Source: Datisca glomerata
Taxonomy: Eukaryota > Streptophyta > Magnoliopsida > Cucurbitales > Datiscaceae
Reading direction: 5' to 3'
Assembly: GCA_003255025.1 (NCBI GenBank)
Contig: QANY01013656.1
Span: forward strand, 839,816-903,815
Length of the DNA stretch: 64,000 bases
Shown: piece after piece, positions 1-11,925 of the stretch
Numbering within the stretch: position 1 is the first letter of the stretch
Layout of the letters: every line of letters starts with the position of its first letter
Made by a program: the position numbers and the translations under genes
Notes under the pieces: generated by a model
Told to the model about the DNA's origin: nothing
Seen by the model: the letters and a program-made list of their open reading frames with translations, nothing else
The model's database searches: none

Positions 1-3000
1 TAAGGGCTCTTGGAAGGAAATAGTGAAGGCGCGTACTGCTCTGTGTTCGCATAGCTAGAGGTCAAAGTCACCTTGTCCGAGCTTATCTCAGTAGCATCTT
101 GCCTTTGACGGCTACAACAGCTCTAGTCGAACAGCCTGTGAGGTATCGCATATCCATCTTATGGAGTTTTCTTTCTGATCAAAGGAGATGATGTAAGGAT
201 TTTTTGAATGTGCGGCTGAAATTGATTCTGAAACCCTAGGACTATTGTTGACCAATTGGCCCAGAGAGGATGGTGAGGCTAGCTTCGAGAGGAGAAGATG
301 TACTACCTTCCTTCGGTAATGGAGCAGGTTCACCATGGCTAGCAACAACTGATCATGTAATAAAGTTCTCTTCTGGATGCAGAAATTGGGGGATGTATTC
401 ACCTTCTTTATCACCCCAGTTTACTTAATGGAAGATTCTGTTCGGATGCTTCTCTCTCCAGTGCTGCAGGTAGGGTGATTTCTGTCTCATTGCTATCATA
501 TTACAGAAACGTATAACTTGATATTTTTATCAATAACTTATTACATGCTTGTGGGCTAGTAAAGGTGATCAGTAATTTCATGTTTACTCTGATAAAGAGA
601 AGTGATTTCATGTAAAAGTTCACATTAATAGGAACGGAAGTAAGAAAGCAAAATCTTGGTTTATTTTTAATTTTGGATGTCCTTATTGCAGCTTCTTTTC
701 TTGGCAAAATAGTTTTCCTGAGTAAGGGTTTTCTATCTAGTTTGAGATTTTGCACAAAATGTGTTTTTAGTTATATTCAATTATTTTTATTAGAATTCTT
801 CTCTACTTGTCTTCTTGTCCTATCCTTTGCTTTTCTTCTCTTTGTTTTTTTCACTGAGACTTCAGTCTTGTCTGATGCTTATGACCAACTGCTGCTTTTC
901 TTTTGTCTGGATTTATTTCGGGGATGCGAAGAGTAAGATTTTCTTGTAAAAGGACAATGTTGTGTTCATCACGTGTGAGCAAACATGCACGCTGTATCAA
1001 ATTCTTATGTTTTGGCATAATTTTGCTTAGATTGAGAGATATGTAGTTATTCAGGCACCCTAAGATGACCTGCAGAGGTTCTGGGGAAAGTCCATGTTGC
1101 CACTCGAATGCAACCTGTGGATGCTTTGTGGCCTTAGCCTATGGTGGTCCGATGTGCTTACTTCCACTGACAGTCAGTGATGTTCATAAAGATAGCGTGG
1201 AACCATAGCACGGAAAACCGACTTTATCTTTGGCTACTGCTACTCTTGTTGCTCTGATATTCTCAATTATTTCCATGGCTATTCATCTAGAAGGCCAACA
1301 AGGAGATCAATTCTGTCGCCATGACATTAACGTACTTACCCTTCTTCTCTTTCTCTACTATATTAGCTTATTTAATTGTTTCATTTATCATTCAAGAAAA
1401 TTTATTCTTTTATAGGATATGTGTCAGATTAAGAAAGTTTTTAGGGCCCTTAATGATTTGAGTTTGATTACTCATTGTTTCATTTAATTAGTATTCGAAC
1501 TCCGTTGTAGTTTGATTTTTATTATTAGTATGAAGAATCATGAAATTGTTGCTCTAACTACAAATGGTTAGCATTATTTGCCCGAAACAATCAGTTTGCT
1601 TTCTGGGGAATTGTTAAGGGGAATAAGTTTTTGATGTTGGGTAGAAACAAGTAGTTGATAGTAGGCTTACGGCCGAATTCACTCGCTTAATTTTGATAAA
1701 ATTATCTGAATTGTGCTGAGACGATCTGCAGCTTAGGCTGATGTAAAATTGGAGGAAGAAAAAAGAAGTGCTCATCTTTTACTTTTCCTTGTCTTTGGCT
1801 ATCGGGAGTAGAGTTTAGGCTGTATTGTTCCAAAGTACAATGAAGCAAAACATTGTATGCGTTAATTTTCATAGTTGATTCAGTGTAAGTCATGTTAATT
1901 TTCCTAGTTGGTCTATTAGTGGCCGCGTGTTTTGTTTGACATGGTGGTTAACTAGTTTTTTACTGATTTTGTGGTGTAAGCATGGTGCCTAGATTATAAA
2001 GGTTCCCATTGTGCTTTTGGACCCTTGTATGCCTCTGGTTCTGCTGCTCCTTATGGATGTCCTTGGCTAGTTCCCCTTTGCATTTTGGGTTGTTGACCTT
2101 AGTTTTGAGCTTAAATTTGATTTGTAAATGAGTTATAGGTTTTTTTTTGTAATCCTGGGGTATGCTTGAAATAGTGTATGCACGAATTAAAATGTTTATG
2201 ATTTCTTGTTAGGTTTGCATGAATTTAGGAATTAAGTGCAAGTTGATTGGCATTTGAATATCTTGATTCTAGGAAATCTTGTTAAGCTTTTTATTGTTTG
2301 GTTCTTTATAAGTTAATCTTGTTAAGCTTTTCAGTTGTGGCCTAGTTCACGTGCTTTCGCTTTTGTCTCTTTTCCTGGTTTTCACCATATATAATACGTA
2401 TCCTAGTTTGATGTGATTCAATGACAGTTTCAGTGAAGTTGGGGAGGCTTTCAGTAAGTTCAGCAAAATTAGCTAGGAGTGGCATTGATGATTTACTATC
2501 CTCAACCTATGGTGGAAAGCATGTTTATAATTGGTATGACATCAGCTATGACAGTATCAGTTGTATCATAGACATTCATGAGATTGTAGATCTGTTTTTA
2601 TCACTTTATTAGTCCCAACCAAATCATGGACAATCTTGTTAGATTGTTACCATACTTAGTGTACTATCATGCTTTAATAGTCCAAAATCTATCGCTTCTG
2701 TTAGTGAAGCCTTAAAACTTTGTAAGTGTTTTAAAGTTAAGAAAATGTCCTGAAAAAAATCAAGATGAGGAACAAAGTAATAATTTTATTACTTGTTCTA
2801 CATTTTTGTCAATATTATGGAGAACCTTATTCTACTTGTTTATTCATAGAAAAATATATGGTACTCTTTACTAAGCATATAAGTATATGATGTTGATGAT
2901 TGCTTGTTTGTAGTTATCTGCAACTCTTTGAAACTGTTGTAAGGATTTATTGAGTTTGAAGAATAGAATTATATTTTTGAGGCTAACTTTGATTTTCTGT

Positions 3001-3218
3001 AAATCTTTTTATATTTTTCATTTATTGGAATAACAGTTGCATGTATAGTATAATGATAAATAGTTTCAAGTTAGATTTATTTGTAAGCAGGTTAAACAAA
3101 TAATGTAAAACTTTATTGAAATGATTACATGTTAATGTTGTCAATTATAATATCGGTATTTTTTATGTTATTTAAAATTATCGTTTTGAAAGTGTTTAAT
3201 ATGAATACTTTGAATTTT
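1..3218. other. Unassigned, possibly gene-derived region
   Basis: No gene family is recognised here. The first 480 bases and about 1,060-1,210 are richer in G+C than the rest and look exon-like or UTR-like, while the intervening T-rich stretches resemble plant introns. A CAG|GTAGGG sequence near 470-480 could be a splice donor. No long reading frame, RNA gene or transposon end was seen. It could be the 3' part of a host gene whose coding exons lie outside the window; this is inference from composition only. Confidence 0.25.
270..428 (+). other. Short 53-codon frame with coding-like composition (possible exon)
   Basis: An ATG at 270 opens a 52-residue frame ending in TAA at 426-428. The translation is rich in S, G, P and W (for example [14 protein letters not shown]), unlike the hydrophobic noise of nearby frames. 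A possible splice acceptor (ttggcccag) lies just upstream of the ATG, so it might be a last exon. I do not recognise the protein. It may equally be chance or a gene relic. Confidence 0.25.
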
Positions 3219-3370
3219 ATGGTATCTCACATTATAGGATACAAAATACTTATAAATATTAATTCACGGGAATTAATAACACATGTTAAGTAAAAGTAAC
3301 AGAAGTCGTGAAACTTCATTAAATAACATTCTACAGGAGTCGAAAAATCTTGTAAAAAGTGAGATACCAT
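3219..3370. repeat. Small segment bounded by 12-bp inverted repeats
   Basis: atggtatctcac at 3,219-3,230 is the exact reverse complement of gtgagataccat at 3,359-3,370, enclosing about 130 AT-rich bases. This could be a tiny MITE-like insertion or a hairpin. No convincing target duplication flanks it. Confidence 0.35.
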
Positions 3371-3652
3371 AGGGGTCTTTCATATGAGGTGTTGCGCCTC
3401 GCAAAAAACGTGGACTTTTATGAGGAGTTGTCACAGGCGTCACATGATCCCTGTTTCACGAGGATATCTACCACTTGTAGAATGTCATATTCTTGTAGTG
3501 ACTATGGCTCCATTCCTCCAACGGAAGTTGACTCGTCTTTGTTAAGTCTTCTGATTTCGTTGAATCCTACAGGAAAAAATAGATATAGTTAGTGGCTGTA
3601 AAGTCTACAATCCAAAGAAAAAGTAGAGTCAGCCACATAACATACCTAGGTA

Positions 3653-4484
3653 ATAAGTACTGTAACATTGGATTTCAACTCCTTGAGATAATCCGGGCAC
3701 TTGCGGTTCAATGGCCAGTGACTCCACAATGATGACACTTGTCTTTTGACTTATTCAGTTTTACAGGGCCCTTGCCTTTTGTAGCTTTCGAGAAAAGCTT
3801 CTTACTATTCTTTAGACCTCTTTTGTGTTTTTTTTTTGTGCCAAAGGTGAAAGGCTTACAACAGTAAAGTTTGTCTCTCCATTCTTCCTTTTTCCCTTCA
3901 CAAACAGGGTCTCAGCAGCGTGTAACTTCTTCATAAGTTCCGGAAGAAAGTACCTCAAATTATTTATCGAATAATTAAGTTTAAAATTGTCAAAAGTGTT
4001 TGGCAGAGTCTCGAGGACCATATAAGCTTAAGTCTTGTCATTTACTTCAGCTCCCATGATCTCTATCTCATTTAAATAATTAATTATCAACATCATATAT
4101 TCTCTGATAGGAGTTCGAGTTTCATCCAGCAGTTTATGAAGTTTTGCACAATAGCCTGTTTGGCTTGACGACCTTAAACATTTTGGTGATGTTCAACATC
4201 ATATCAGTGACGATCTCCATGTTCTGATGTTGTTATTAAAACACATTGCTCATTGATGTCAAGATGTAGCACATGTCGATCTCATCAGAACGCATCTAAG
4301 AAACATATGCATCCTTTCTCTCTATTGTCGATTTAGTAATACGCTCAAGGGGACAATGAGTGGTAAGCACGAACTTGTGTTTTTCTACCATCAGCACAAT
4401 ATCAAGATTATTTTTTCAATCCACGTAATTTTCACCAGTAATCTTGTTCGCATTCAAGATTGTTGAGAGGGAGGATAATGACAT
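3653..4484 (-). pseudogene. Ty1/copia gag relic (minus-strand element)
   Basis: Reading down from an ATG at 4,484, the conceptual product is a copia capsid protein of UBN2 type: an N-terminal part with ILNANKITGENY, then around 3,812-4,021 the typical MVLETLPNTFDNFKLNY block. A CCHC zinc knuckle follows near 3,706-3,745 (CHHCGVTGH), after which a missing base shifts the frame before the last Cys. Several in-frame stops also break the frame, the first where a Trp is expected after ENYVD. No protease, integrase or RT follows, so the element is truncated at about 3,650. It belongs with the LTR at 6,410-8,083. Confidence 0.75.
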
Positions 4485-6409
4485 GATTACTAAAAAAATA
4501 AATAAAACGGTGTAAATAAATACTCAATCATTTAGGAAAGTATGATACATGATGCAAATATTTAAATATTTAAAAACAGAAAAAAAAAACATATTTCTTC
4601 CATGATGTGCTCAACAACGATAGCTCATCTCATCTAAGGACAACGCCCGAGCTATCTACTATCATATCGAGACTTTTCTCGTTTGGTTAACGCTTCTTAA
4701 GATGTCACTACATTTAGCTTAATAAGTCACCTTAGCCCCATTGACTAGCTCTTATGAGAGATTCCATTGTGCTTCGGTCTAAGTATTTTACCAACGCATC
4801 GACTTTAAATATCGCTAAGAACTAACAGTCCGTCTAGGGACGATCCCGTCTCAACACTTCCTTTACAAGTTTTAGTATCTCAAGCAACTCGATGACTCAA
4901 AGAAATACGATTATCAAGTTCCTCCCACTGAAGAGAGGGTCACCAGGGCGGTTCTAAATAATTTCTCGTGCCACAATCAAGTTTGCGTTGAGGACTTTGA
5001 GAACGTTTTAACGTAAATAACCCTCCCAATTAGTTTTTGAAAAATTATATTTTTCTTTGCTTTTTCAAAAAATCATTACTCTTTCTTAATTTGAAAAGCA
5101 AGTTTTTAAAATTATAAATTTTATCAAATTTTAAAATTTATAACTATTACAAAATTTGCGTTGTATTTAAAATTATAACTCATCATAAATTTAAACTTAT
5201 AATGCACGTACATGCTATATGGTAATTTGATATTGACATATCCCTATTTGTATATGGTATATTATATGAGGATACGAGATTAATAATAAATCATACATTC
5301 AAAATTAACCTCTCTGTGACTCATTTCTAATTACAACCCATAAAAAGAATAATAATTAAATTATAATAATTTAATATTAGTCTTCACAGCGTCAGTAATT
5401 ATCTCCATTCAAGAAGTTTCACCCTCTTGTTGCTCTTTACCAAAGTTCAGTCCCATTATAATCTTCAAGCTTTGATCAGAACGCTCAATTATGGAAAAAT
5501 ATTTTCTTAATTAAATAATCCTATTAAATATCATTTTTAATTTAGTTGAATTTGAGTAGTCAAAAAAAATTTTAATGACTAATCAAACTTGGGCCAAGTA
5601 CCAATCAATTAATTAAATTTTAACTTAAAATAAATTAAAATTGATAACTGTCTTTTTAAAATTTAAAATTCAAAAGATAAAAATATAAAATTTACAATTA
5701 TCTTTTAAATTCAAAATTTAAAAGATAAAAAGATAAAATTAAGAATTATCTTTTGAATTCAAAATCAAATAATAAAAGATAAAATTGAAAGTTATTTTTT
5801 TAATTATCTTTTATCTTTTTAAAATTTAAAATTTAAAAGATAAAGATAGGATAACGGTTTTCGCGAAGCATCATAGGGATAGAGCAACACGGTACCAGGG
5901 CATCTGAGCCTCGTACCCTAGCAATCATAAGGATTGCCACCGGCGATGGCAGCGAGACTGTCCCACCGCCGTCGATTGCCCGGCCACCACAACCGTCAAT
6001 GCCACTGCCGATGGTGGAAGGTGAGCGGCAGCAAATGGCACTGCGCGTGGCAGACGACACGGTGAAAGGCATGGAGCGGACGACGGCAGGCGACGGCTAG
6101 TTGCGATGGCACGGTGTGAACGATGACATCTCGAGATTCACGCGATGATGGATCGAAATGAGTTTGCGACAGATTTACATGAAATTAATGATACAATACA
6201 TAAAATCTTATGCCACAATTTTGGTGTACATAAATTCTAAAATTGAAAAATAACACCTAGAGCTAGTCGATCAGGATTCATTCATAAAACACATTCAAAC
6301 AAGTTTGAATCCATCATACAAAAATATATGCAAATATCAAAATATCCATCCATACATATGTTTAATAACAGAATATGCACAATCAAGAACTTTAGGCTCT
6401 GGTAGAAAT
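4485..6409 (-). other. Long leader of the minus-strand copia element
   Basis: About 1.9 kb separates the LTR from the gag start. It contains a G+C-rich block (5,833-6,120), a very AT-rich stretch with many copies of ttttaaa/aaagat motifs (5,040-5,830), and a mixed block at 4,600-5,000. Leaders this long sometimes carry introns or extra frames in plant elements; I see no convincing protein. The site next to the LTR (6,390-6,409, ggctctggtagaaat) resembles a decayed Met-tRNA primer site: ggctctg is kept, the rest has diverged. Confidence 0.5.
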
Positions 6410-8083
6410 TGTTGGATCAGGTTTTAGATTTAGAAAAGAATTAATGAACCACGAATGGTTCATGGGCGGGACATCAAAAAATTACATAACAAATATCTAA
6501 TCGAATTAAATATAAAACCATTTAACGATCATATATATTCAGATAAGCGTTTTGAGAAAAGATAGAAACCATTTATACATTTTCTTGTATTGTGCATATT
6601 CGTTCTTGAGATTCGCAGAATTTCAATTGTCTCACCAACAACCACTCGTAAGATTCAAAAGTATATCTCGCAAGGATATTGTTAGGAATAAAGTGTGAGC
6701 TCTCTAAACAACTGAGGAAGAAAAAATAATTTTTCTTCTTCCTCTGATAGTTTTTGGCGGCAACTATAGGGGGAGGGAACATAAACTCTTTTCTCCTTTG
6801 AATAACCACACACTATGGTTAGAGTTAGAGATGCAATCCTAATGCAATCCATTATATAATAATTACACAATTTACACATACACTCAAATATGTTAGATCA
6901 CCTCCCTTGGACTGCAATATGTGATTTTTACAACTCCCCTAGGGTCATGACTGTGTCCAAATTCATCATTTTAATTTGATAAATTAAATTGATCCCTATA
7001 ATTTAATTAATTAATTTATTTTATTTACTAATTATCTAATAATTAGAAAATAACAAATTAAATAATTTGTACGTTAATTATGCTCCTCACTAATTTTGTG
7101 ATGACACTCATCACATATCGGTTCGGGAAGTGTACATTGATCCAAAACATGTTTTTGATCCAACTGACGTTGTTTGTCATTCCTATCATTATGAGCTACT
7201 CTTGAGACCGAATGGATCACATGAATAAAACTATGAGATTAAAATACCTTGATAATTTATCTCTATAAATTCTCGGCCTATTTAATCCCGACATTGTACG
7301 CTACATTTTCTACTGGTGCAAATAAATTTTTTTTATTCCACGGTCCAAAACATATTTTACGATGTTACCCTTCGTGAATATGAGTTACAAGGGCAAGATG
7401 TAAAATTATCATTTTACCCCTCGAGTTATTATTGCTTTAAATCCTTTATTGACTGTGAATAAGAAAGACATAATAATGAAGTGTCTCGTACCATTCACCA
7501 TGTCTTATTCAATGATTCATTTAATCGAGTATCTGACCATGTCTATTTATTCACACACTCATCAATAAAGTATAATGCGATATTGTTATTTTTGCAATCT
7601 CGTCACGAATTCCATATCTGTGAATCACGAAACTCAAACATAGTTGAATCACAGTTCCAACAACCGAGGTATTGTCTGACAGTTCGAACTCACTCCTTTG
7701 GCATATCAAAGATCGTGAGTAACTAAATCAAGTTCCGTATGCACCTCAAGATTAATGTAAACACAAAAATAACCTTGAGATTTAACAATTAGATTTAAAG
7801 CTAAATAAACGGCTTTGCTCTAAACTAATTGGTTACTAGTCCATTCAACATATTTCATAACATGTCTAGGTCAACTGTTAGAGTCTCCATTCTCATGCCT
7901 CGAGAGCGGCATCCTCTGGTTCAACCTAACATTCATAGTTAGACTTGATTGTCTAGTCAATCCTACGATTGTGAAAAATATTTTGAACTACCTCAGAAGA
8001 GATTGACTGCAAGACCGCTTAATCTTTACTTTTCTTACATTGATAATAGTATTACACCATACTTTATGGACATAATTTCAACA
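6410..8083 (-). repeat. Ty1/copia LTR, 1,674 bp (5' LTR, minus strand)
   Basis: On the minus strand it begins TGTTGAAATTATG (at 8,083) and ends gatCCAACA (at 6,410), giving the TGTTG/CAACA inverted ends of copia LTRs. A primer-site relic follows directly, marking this as the 5' LTR. It includes the palindrome tgaaccacgaatggttca (6,443-6,460). The partner LTR is absent. The five bases outside the start (ctaac, 8,084-8,088) would be the target duplication, but the other end is lost. Confidence 0.8.
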
Positions 8084-8088
8084 CTAAC

Positions 8089-8275
8089 AGAGGAAGAGGC
8101 TCTTTTTGAGGAGGCATTTCTCGGCGTTTTAGAGGTAGGGATAACAAGGACCAGGTTTACTTTCTACACCCAATGTATCTCAAAATCAATCTCAATTTGC
8201 TTCTCCCAGTTTTACTTCAAGATTCAGTGATCAAAGGCCTCAGTGTAAAATCTCATGTGCAATAATTACATTATC
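8089..8275 (+). pseudogene. Fragment of a plus-strand copia gag
   Basis: The plus strand encodes an Arg/Gly-rich stretch (RGRGSF, then GGISRRFRGRDNKDQ) and, in a shifted frame near 8,230, SDQRPQCKI. This is the pattern just before the zinc knuckle of many plant copia gag proteins. It is cut by the minus-strand LTR at 8,083 and by the LINE at about 8,250. Only about 180 bases survive, with a stop and frameshifts. Confidence 0.55.
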
Positions 8276-8989
8276 AATAATATGACGATCAGGAATAAAA
8301 GCACTTTGACCAACTCCTGTAATCTTATCAATGACTCTTCTAAGACGATTAGTAAGAGTCTTAGAGATAATTTTATAAGAGATATTATAAAGACTAATAT
8401 GACGAAGTTGAGACATATTCCTAGGACAATTCACTTTCAGAATGAGTACAATGTGCGTATGATTAATGTTAGAAGCAAAAGAGCAAGTATTAAAAAACCT
8501 CTGTACCATAGTGATGACATCTGAACTGATGATATTCAAATTTTGATGAAAGAAGACGGCGGTGAAACCATAAGGACCTGGAGATTCGGAAAGGTGTATG
8601 CCTTGAACTGATGCCTGAATCTCATCGACTGTGACTTCCTCATCTAGAATAAATCTGTCATCGTCATTAGGACACCTCTCACAATTCACCAACACCGACT
8701 CAATCAATTCTGCACTAGGGTGAGAAGAAAGAAATATGTTTTGATAATACTCTAAGGCAATATTTTGAATATCCTTAGAATTAGTAAACCAAACTCCATT
8801 ATTATCTTCCGACCCAAAAATTTGGTTGTTTCTTCTCCTTTCTTTCACCTTCGTGTGAAAAAAGGAAGTGTTCATGTTACCATTTTGGTGCCATAAAACA
8901 TGAGCCATATCCTTCCAGTATTTCTCTTCTTGAATAACTGCCTCCTGATAGTCTTTGTCTAACGAACGAACCTCTTTGAAATCCACCAA
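8240..8989 (-). pseudogene. LINE ORF2 reverse-transcriptase fragment
   Basis: A 249-residue open stretch matches the N-terminal half of plant LINE RT. It has WHQNGNMNTSFFHTKVKERR (the pre-RT W..G..NT.FFH pattern), SPGPYGFTAVFF (usually PGPDG), LRHISLYNISYKIISK (usually RPISLCN) and QSAFIPDRHIIDNVIIAHEI. The catalytic FADD region, which would follow, is absent because the element is cut. The product would be inactive; the upstream part is joined to the endonuclease only through disrupted sequence (9,000-9,370). Confidence 0.8.
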
Positions 8990-9371
8990 ACTGTGGGAAT
9001 AAACTTCCTAAGCTTGGCATGTGTCAACTTCTGTAATCTACTAGAATTAGTAGTATTTTTCTTCCTCCTCCATTGAATAATATCGTACACCCTTTCTTCC
9101 TAAGCTTGGCTCCCTACACCTTTCAAACTCAAACCATCTCATATCGTACTTGAATTGATGTATGTATCTTATCCTCTCATTAAATGTATCTAGCAATAAC
9201 GCTCATTGGTCTAAATCAGGAAATGTTAAATGGTAGAGCCTCACAGACTGATAATTGTGAAGCCAATCTAGATGGGCAAAACATCTACCAGTCTCTCCTT
9301 AATGAGATTCAGATATCCACCATGTTACAGTTGTTCACGGAATCCAATAGTAAACTAAAACTGTTGGGATG

Positions 9372-9831
9372 TCAGGCATTACCTCTAAATTTCTCATCAG
9401 AACGCATCAAATCATTAAAATCCCCAATAACAATGCCAACCTCAGAATAAGCTTTAATACGATTGCCAAGATAGATTAATTTTTGGACTCGAACCTCAAG
9501 CTTATTGCTAGTATAAACTACAAATAACCTCCAAACTTTAGAATTAACCACATCCACAACCCGAACTTCAATAAAAAAAATTTATGTACTTAATCAGTTG
9601 AACTGAATTATCATCCTTCCAGAACAGTGTGAGACCACCTTTAGTGTCCATATTCACAACTAACGAACCCGAAGCATTGACAACCACTTTAAGTTTCTCC
9701 ACTATTTTACTCTTATTTTTAGTTTCAAGCAAGAAAATAAAGTCTGGGGAATGAGTTTTGGCTGACCCTCGCAATGTGGAAACTGTTAGGGGATTCCCCA
9801 CACCCTAACAATTCCACCGCAGGACTTTCAT
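9372..9831 (-). pseudogene. LINE ORF2 endonuclease region (broken)
   Basis: An ATG at 9,829-9,831 (minus) starts the usual LINE endonuclease beginning (MKVLRWNC, then a stop, then GVGNPLTV). The DFIFLLETKN block carries the metal-binding Glu of the apurinic endonuclease family, and GGLTLFWKD follows. A second open stretch (9,372-9,557) has VIGDFNDLM, the conserved GDFN motif. The stop near the start and a frameshift near 9,560 inactivate it. Confidence 0.75.
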
Positions 9832-10029
9832 TGATAACTTTAAGGTCAATTCGAGTTGGCTACCTCCACCCTATCAAGATCATCATCATCATTTTGAGTC
9901 TGAACATCTTCTTTCAGCCTTTTCGGTACTCCCTGTTCCTATAAACTAGAGTTCGAATGTTTAACTACTCCAACTGCCTTACGTTTTCCACCCTACATGA
10001 ACTCTCGTCCACAATGTTCCCATGCATGA

Positions 10030-11802
10030 TCAATTTCGATGAGCTGCCCTTATACCTCTTGGACCTGGGCTGTCCTCTAAATTTTCTAGGGTCGGTTTTG
10101 GGAGATATAGGCAACCATTTTTTCTGAATTTGTTCAATAACCAGTTCAAGGTTAACGGCTCATTGGATTTCTCTTTACTTTGGCTCAAATTAAAGGATAA
10201 ATAGGAATTAAAGTCTTGGCCCACTTTTATTTCAACCAAAGAATCACTGGGCCCAAAATCCACATTCTCGCCAAAAATTAGCCCAACCGAACCTAAAGCT
10301 TCACATGCACCTTCCCTCATTGGAATAAAGCAACAACATCAACCAATTGATCAACCCTGTATCGAACATCCTCCATTACTGGATAATCACCTTCATCTTC
10401 AATCAAACGAACGTCTTCACCAACATTCGAGATAAACTCTTCCTAAAAAACCTCTGAATTTATACTCACCACCGATTGTGCAATAATCTTATCGATACTA
10501 TCCCCTAAATCAACAACCTCCTCGGTAGAAAATGCCTTTAATAACGATTACCCATCGTAAATATCTGAACCGAATCAACAACCACCGAAGAAGACCCCAT
10601 AACCACCAGAGAAGAAATGATTCTGAGCAGTTCGAAGAACGGAGAAGAACCCGCGACCCGCGACCACCGGAGAAGAACCTGCGACTACCAGAGAAGAACC
10701 TATGACCAATAGTGAAGAACCAGCAACCACCAGTCCTTCCTTCACAACGACCAACGGAGAAGCACCTGCTACCACCAGTCCTTCCTTCATACCGACCAAT
10801 GGCGACGAAGCAACCCTATCCTCGCCAGAATAGAACACAAAAAACGAAGCATCTCTTCTTCCCCTTTCCTCTGAAATAAAATCACTCACATTAATGTTCG
10901 GTCTAAAAACTCTACCACTGGGCAATTAGGACCTCTAAAATCTTGTCCCCATCCTCTACCTATCCTAGCATCAGAATCTCTACCTCCAAAATTACCGCCA
11001 CCAACGCTAGCATAAACATGGGATCTCTAAAACCCAGTTGAAAAGGAACTCTTATCCGATCCACCAAAAGCTCTGAGCCCCTCGCTATATTCACCCCCAC
11101 TCACATTACTGGCAAACCCTTGAAGATTACATAACCCATTCAAATGCAAAATGCTACCACAAAAGTAGCAAAATTTGGGTAATCGTTCAAACTTGAAAGA
11201 ACACCAAAGCCGACGACCATCAAAGTTAATAAACGAACCCTTTAACAAAGGTTTAGATATGTCGAATTCAACCTTCACCCTAGTAAATCGCTTCAACTCA
11301 AAACTGTCCTTCAAAAAATCAATATCCGTATCTACCGCTTTACCAACGTTGTTGCCAATAAGTTCAGTAACCTTTTGGCCTCTACATTCAATAGGTAAAT
11401 GATGTAGTTGAATCCAAAAACTATTCAAGAGAAAAATTTCCTTATTCAAAGATAATATAACATTCCACCTCATAACAACAAAAAGATTGCATTCGAAAAG
11501 CCAAGGGCCATTCTCCGTGACAAATACTAATGCAGTATCAGTGGGGAAAGAACCTGAAATAAATCTTGATCGACCTCAACAAAATGAGTCTCCTCACTCA
11601 GACACCATGCTTTAGATAGAGCTTTATGGAGTCTGGTAAGAGAATATTTTTTGTTCGTGACAAGCCTTCCAATAATACGTAAACGACATGTTTCAATCTC
11701 CAAATACGCAGCCTCTCGAGGAATCTCGACAACACTAGATTCTTCCTTTGTGAATTTACATTTGAGTAAATTAGATGATAATAGATAATTTGAATCTTCC
11801 AT
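10030..11802 (-). pseudogene. LINE ORF1 (DUF4283-like, zinc knuckle), broken
   Basis: The first open stretch (11,527-11,802) resembles the DUF4283 domain common in plant LINE ORF1. The second (11,027-11,473) contains FWIQLHHLPIECR, typical of the domain's C-terminal half, and a CCHC knuckle (CYFCGSILHLNGLC). A low-complexity tail (10,575-10,925) consists of imperfect repeats of a Val/Ala/Gly/Ser-rich unit such as KEGLVVAG, and a last open stretch lies at 10,030-10,320. Frameshifts separate the pieces. The product would be the RNA-binding ORF1 protein. Confidence 0.7.
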
Positions 11803-11925
11803 TATTATTTATACAACCAAAAAGAAAACAGAACACCAGACAGGGAAAAGAAGAAAAAAAGTTAAGAAAACCAACACCTTAGGAGAAAAACCTATCGCTA
11901 GAGAGAGGATAACGTTTTGTTTTGT

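Larger units (their letters stand above)
8245..11925 (-). mobile_element. Plant L1-type LINE, decayed and 3'-truncated
   Basis: A minus-strand non-LTR retrotransposon. In order it shows a 5' UTR (about 11,925-11,803), ORF1 with a DUF4283-like domain and CCHC knuckle, and ORF2 with an endonuclease start and part of a reverse transcriptase. The element ends within RT at about 8,245, so the rest of RT and the 3' tail are missing. Stops and frameshifts interrupt both ORFs. The break abuts the plus-strand copia gag fragment. Confidence 0.8.

Noticed and set aside
3480..3510. attcttgtagtg, resembling a reversed CACTACAAGAA terminus
   Set aside because: Only one end; no matching terminus upstream and no transposase.
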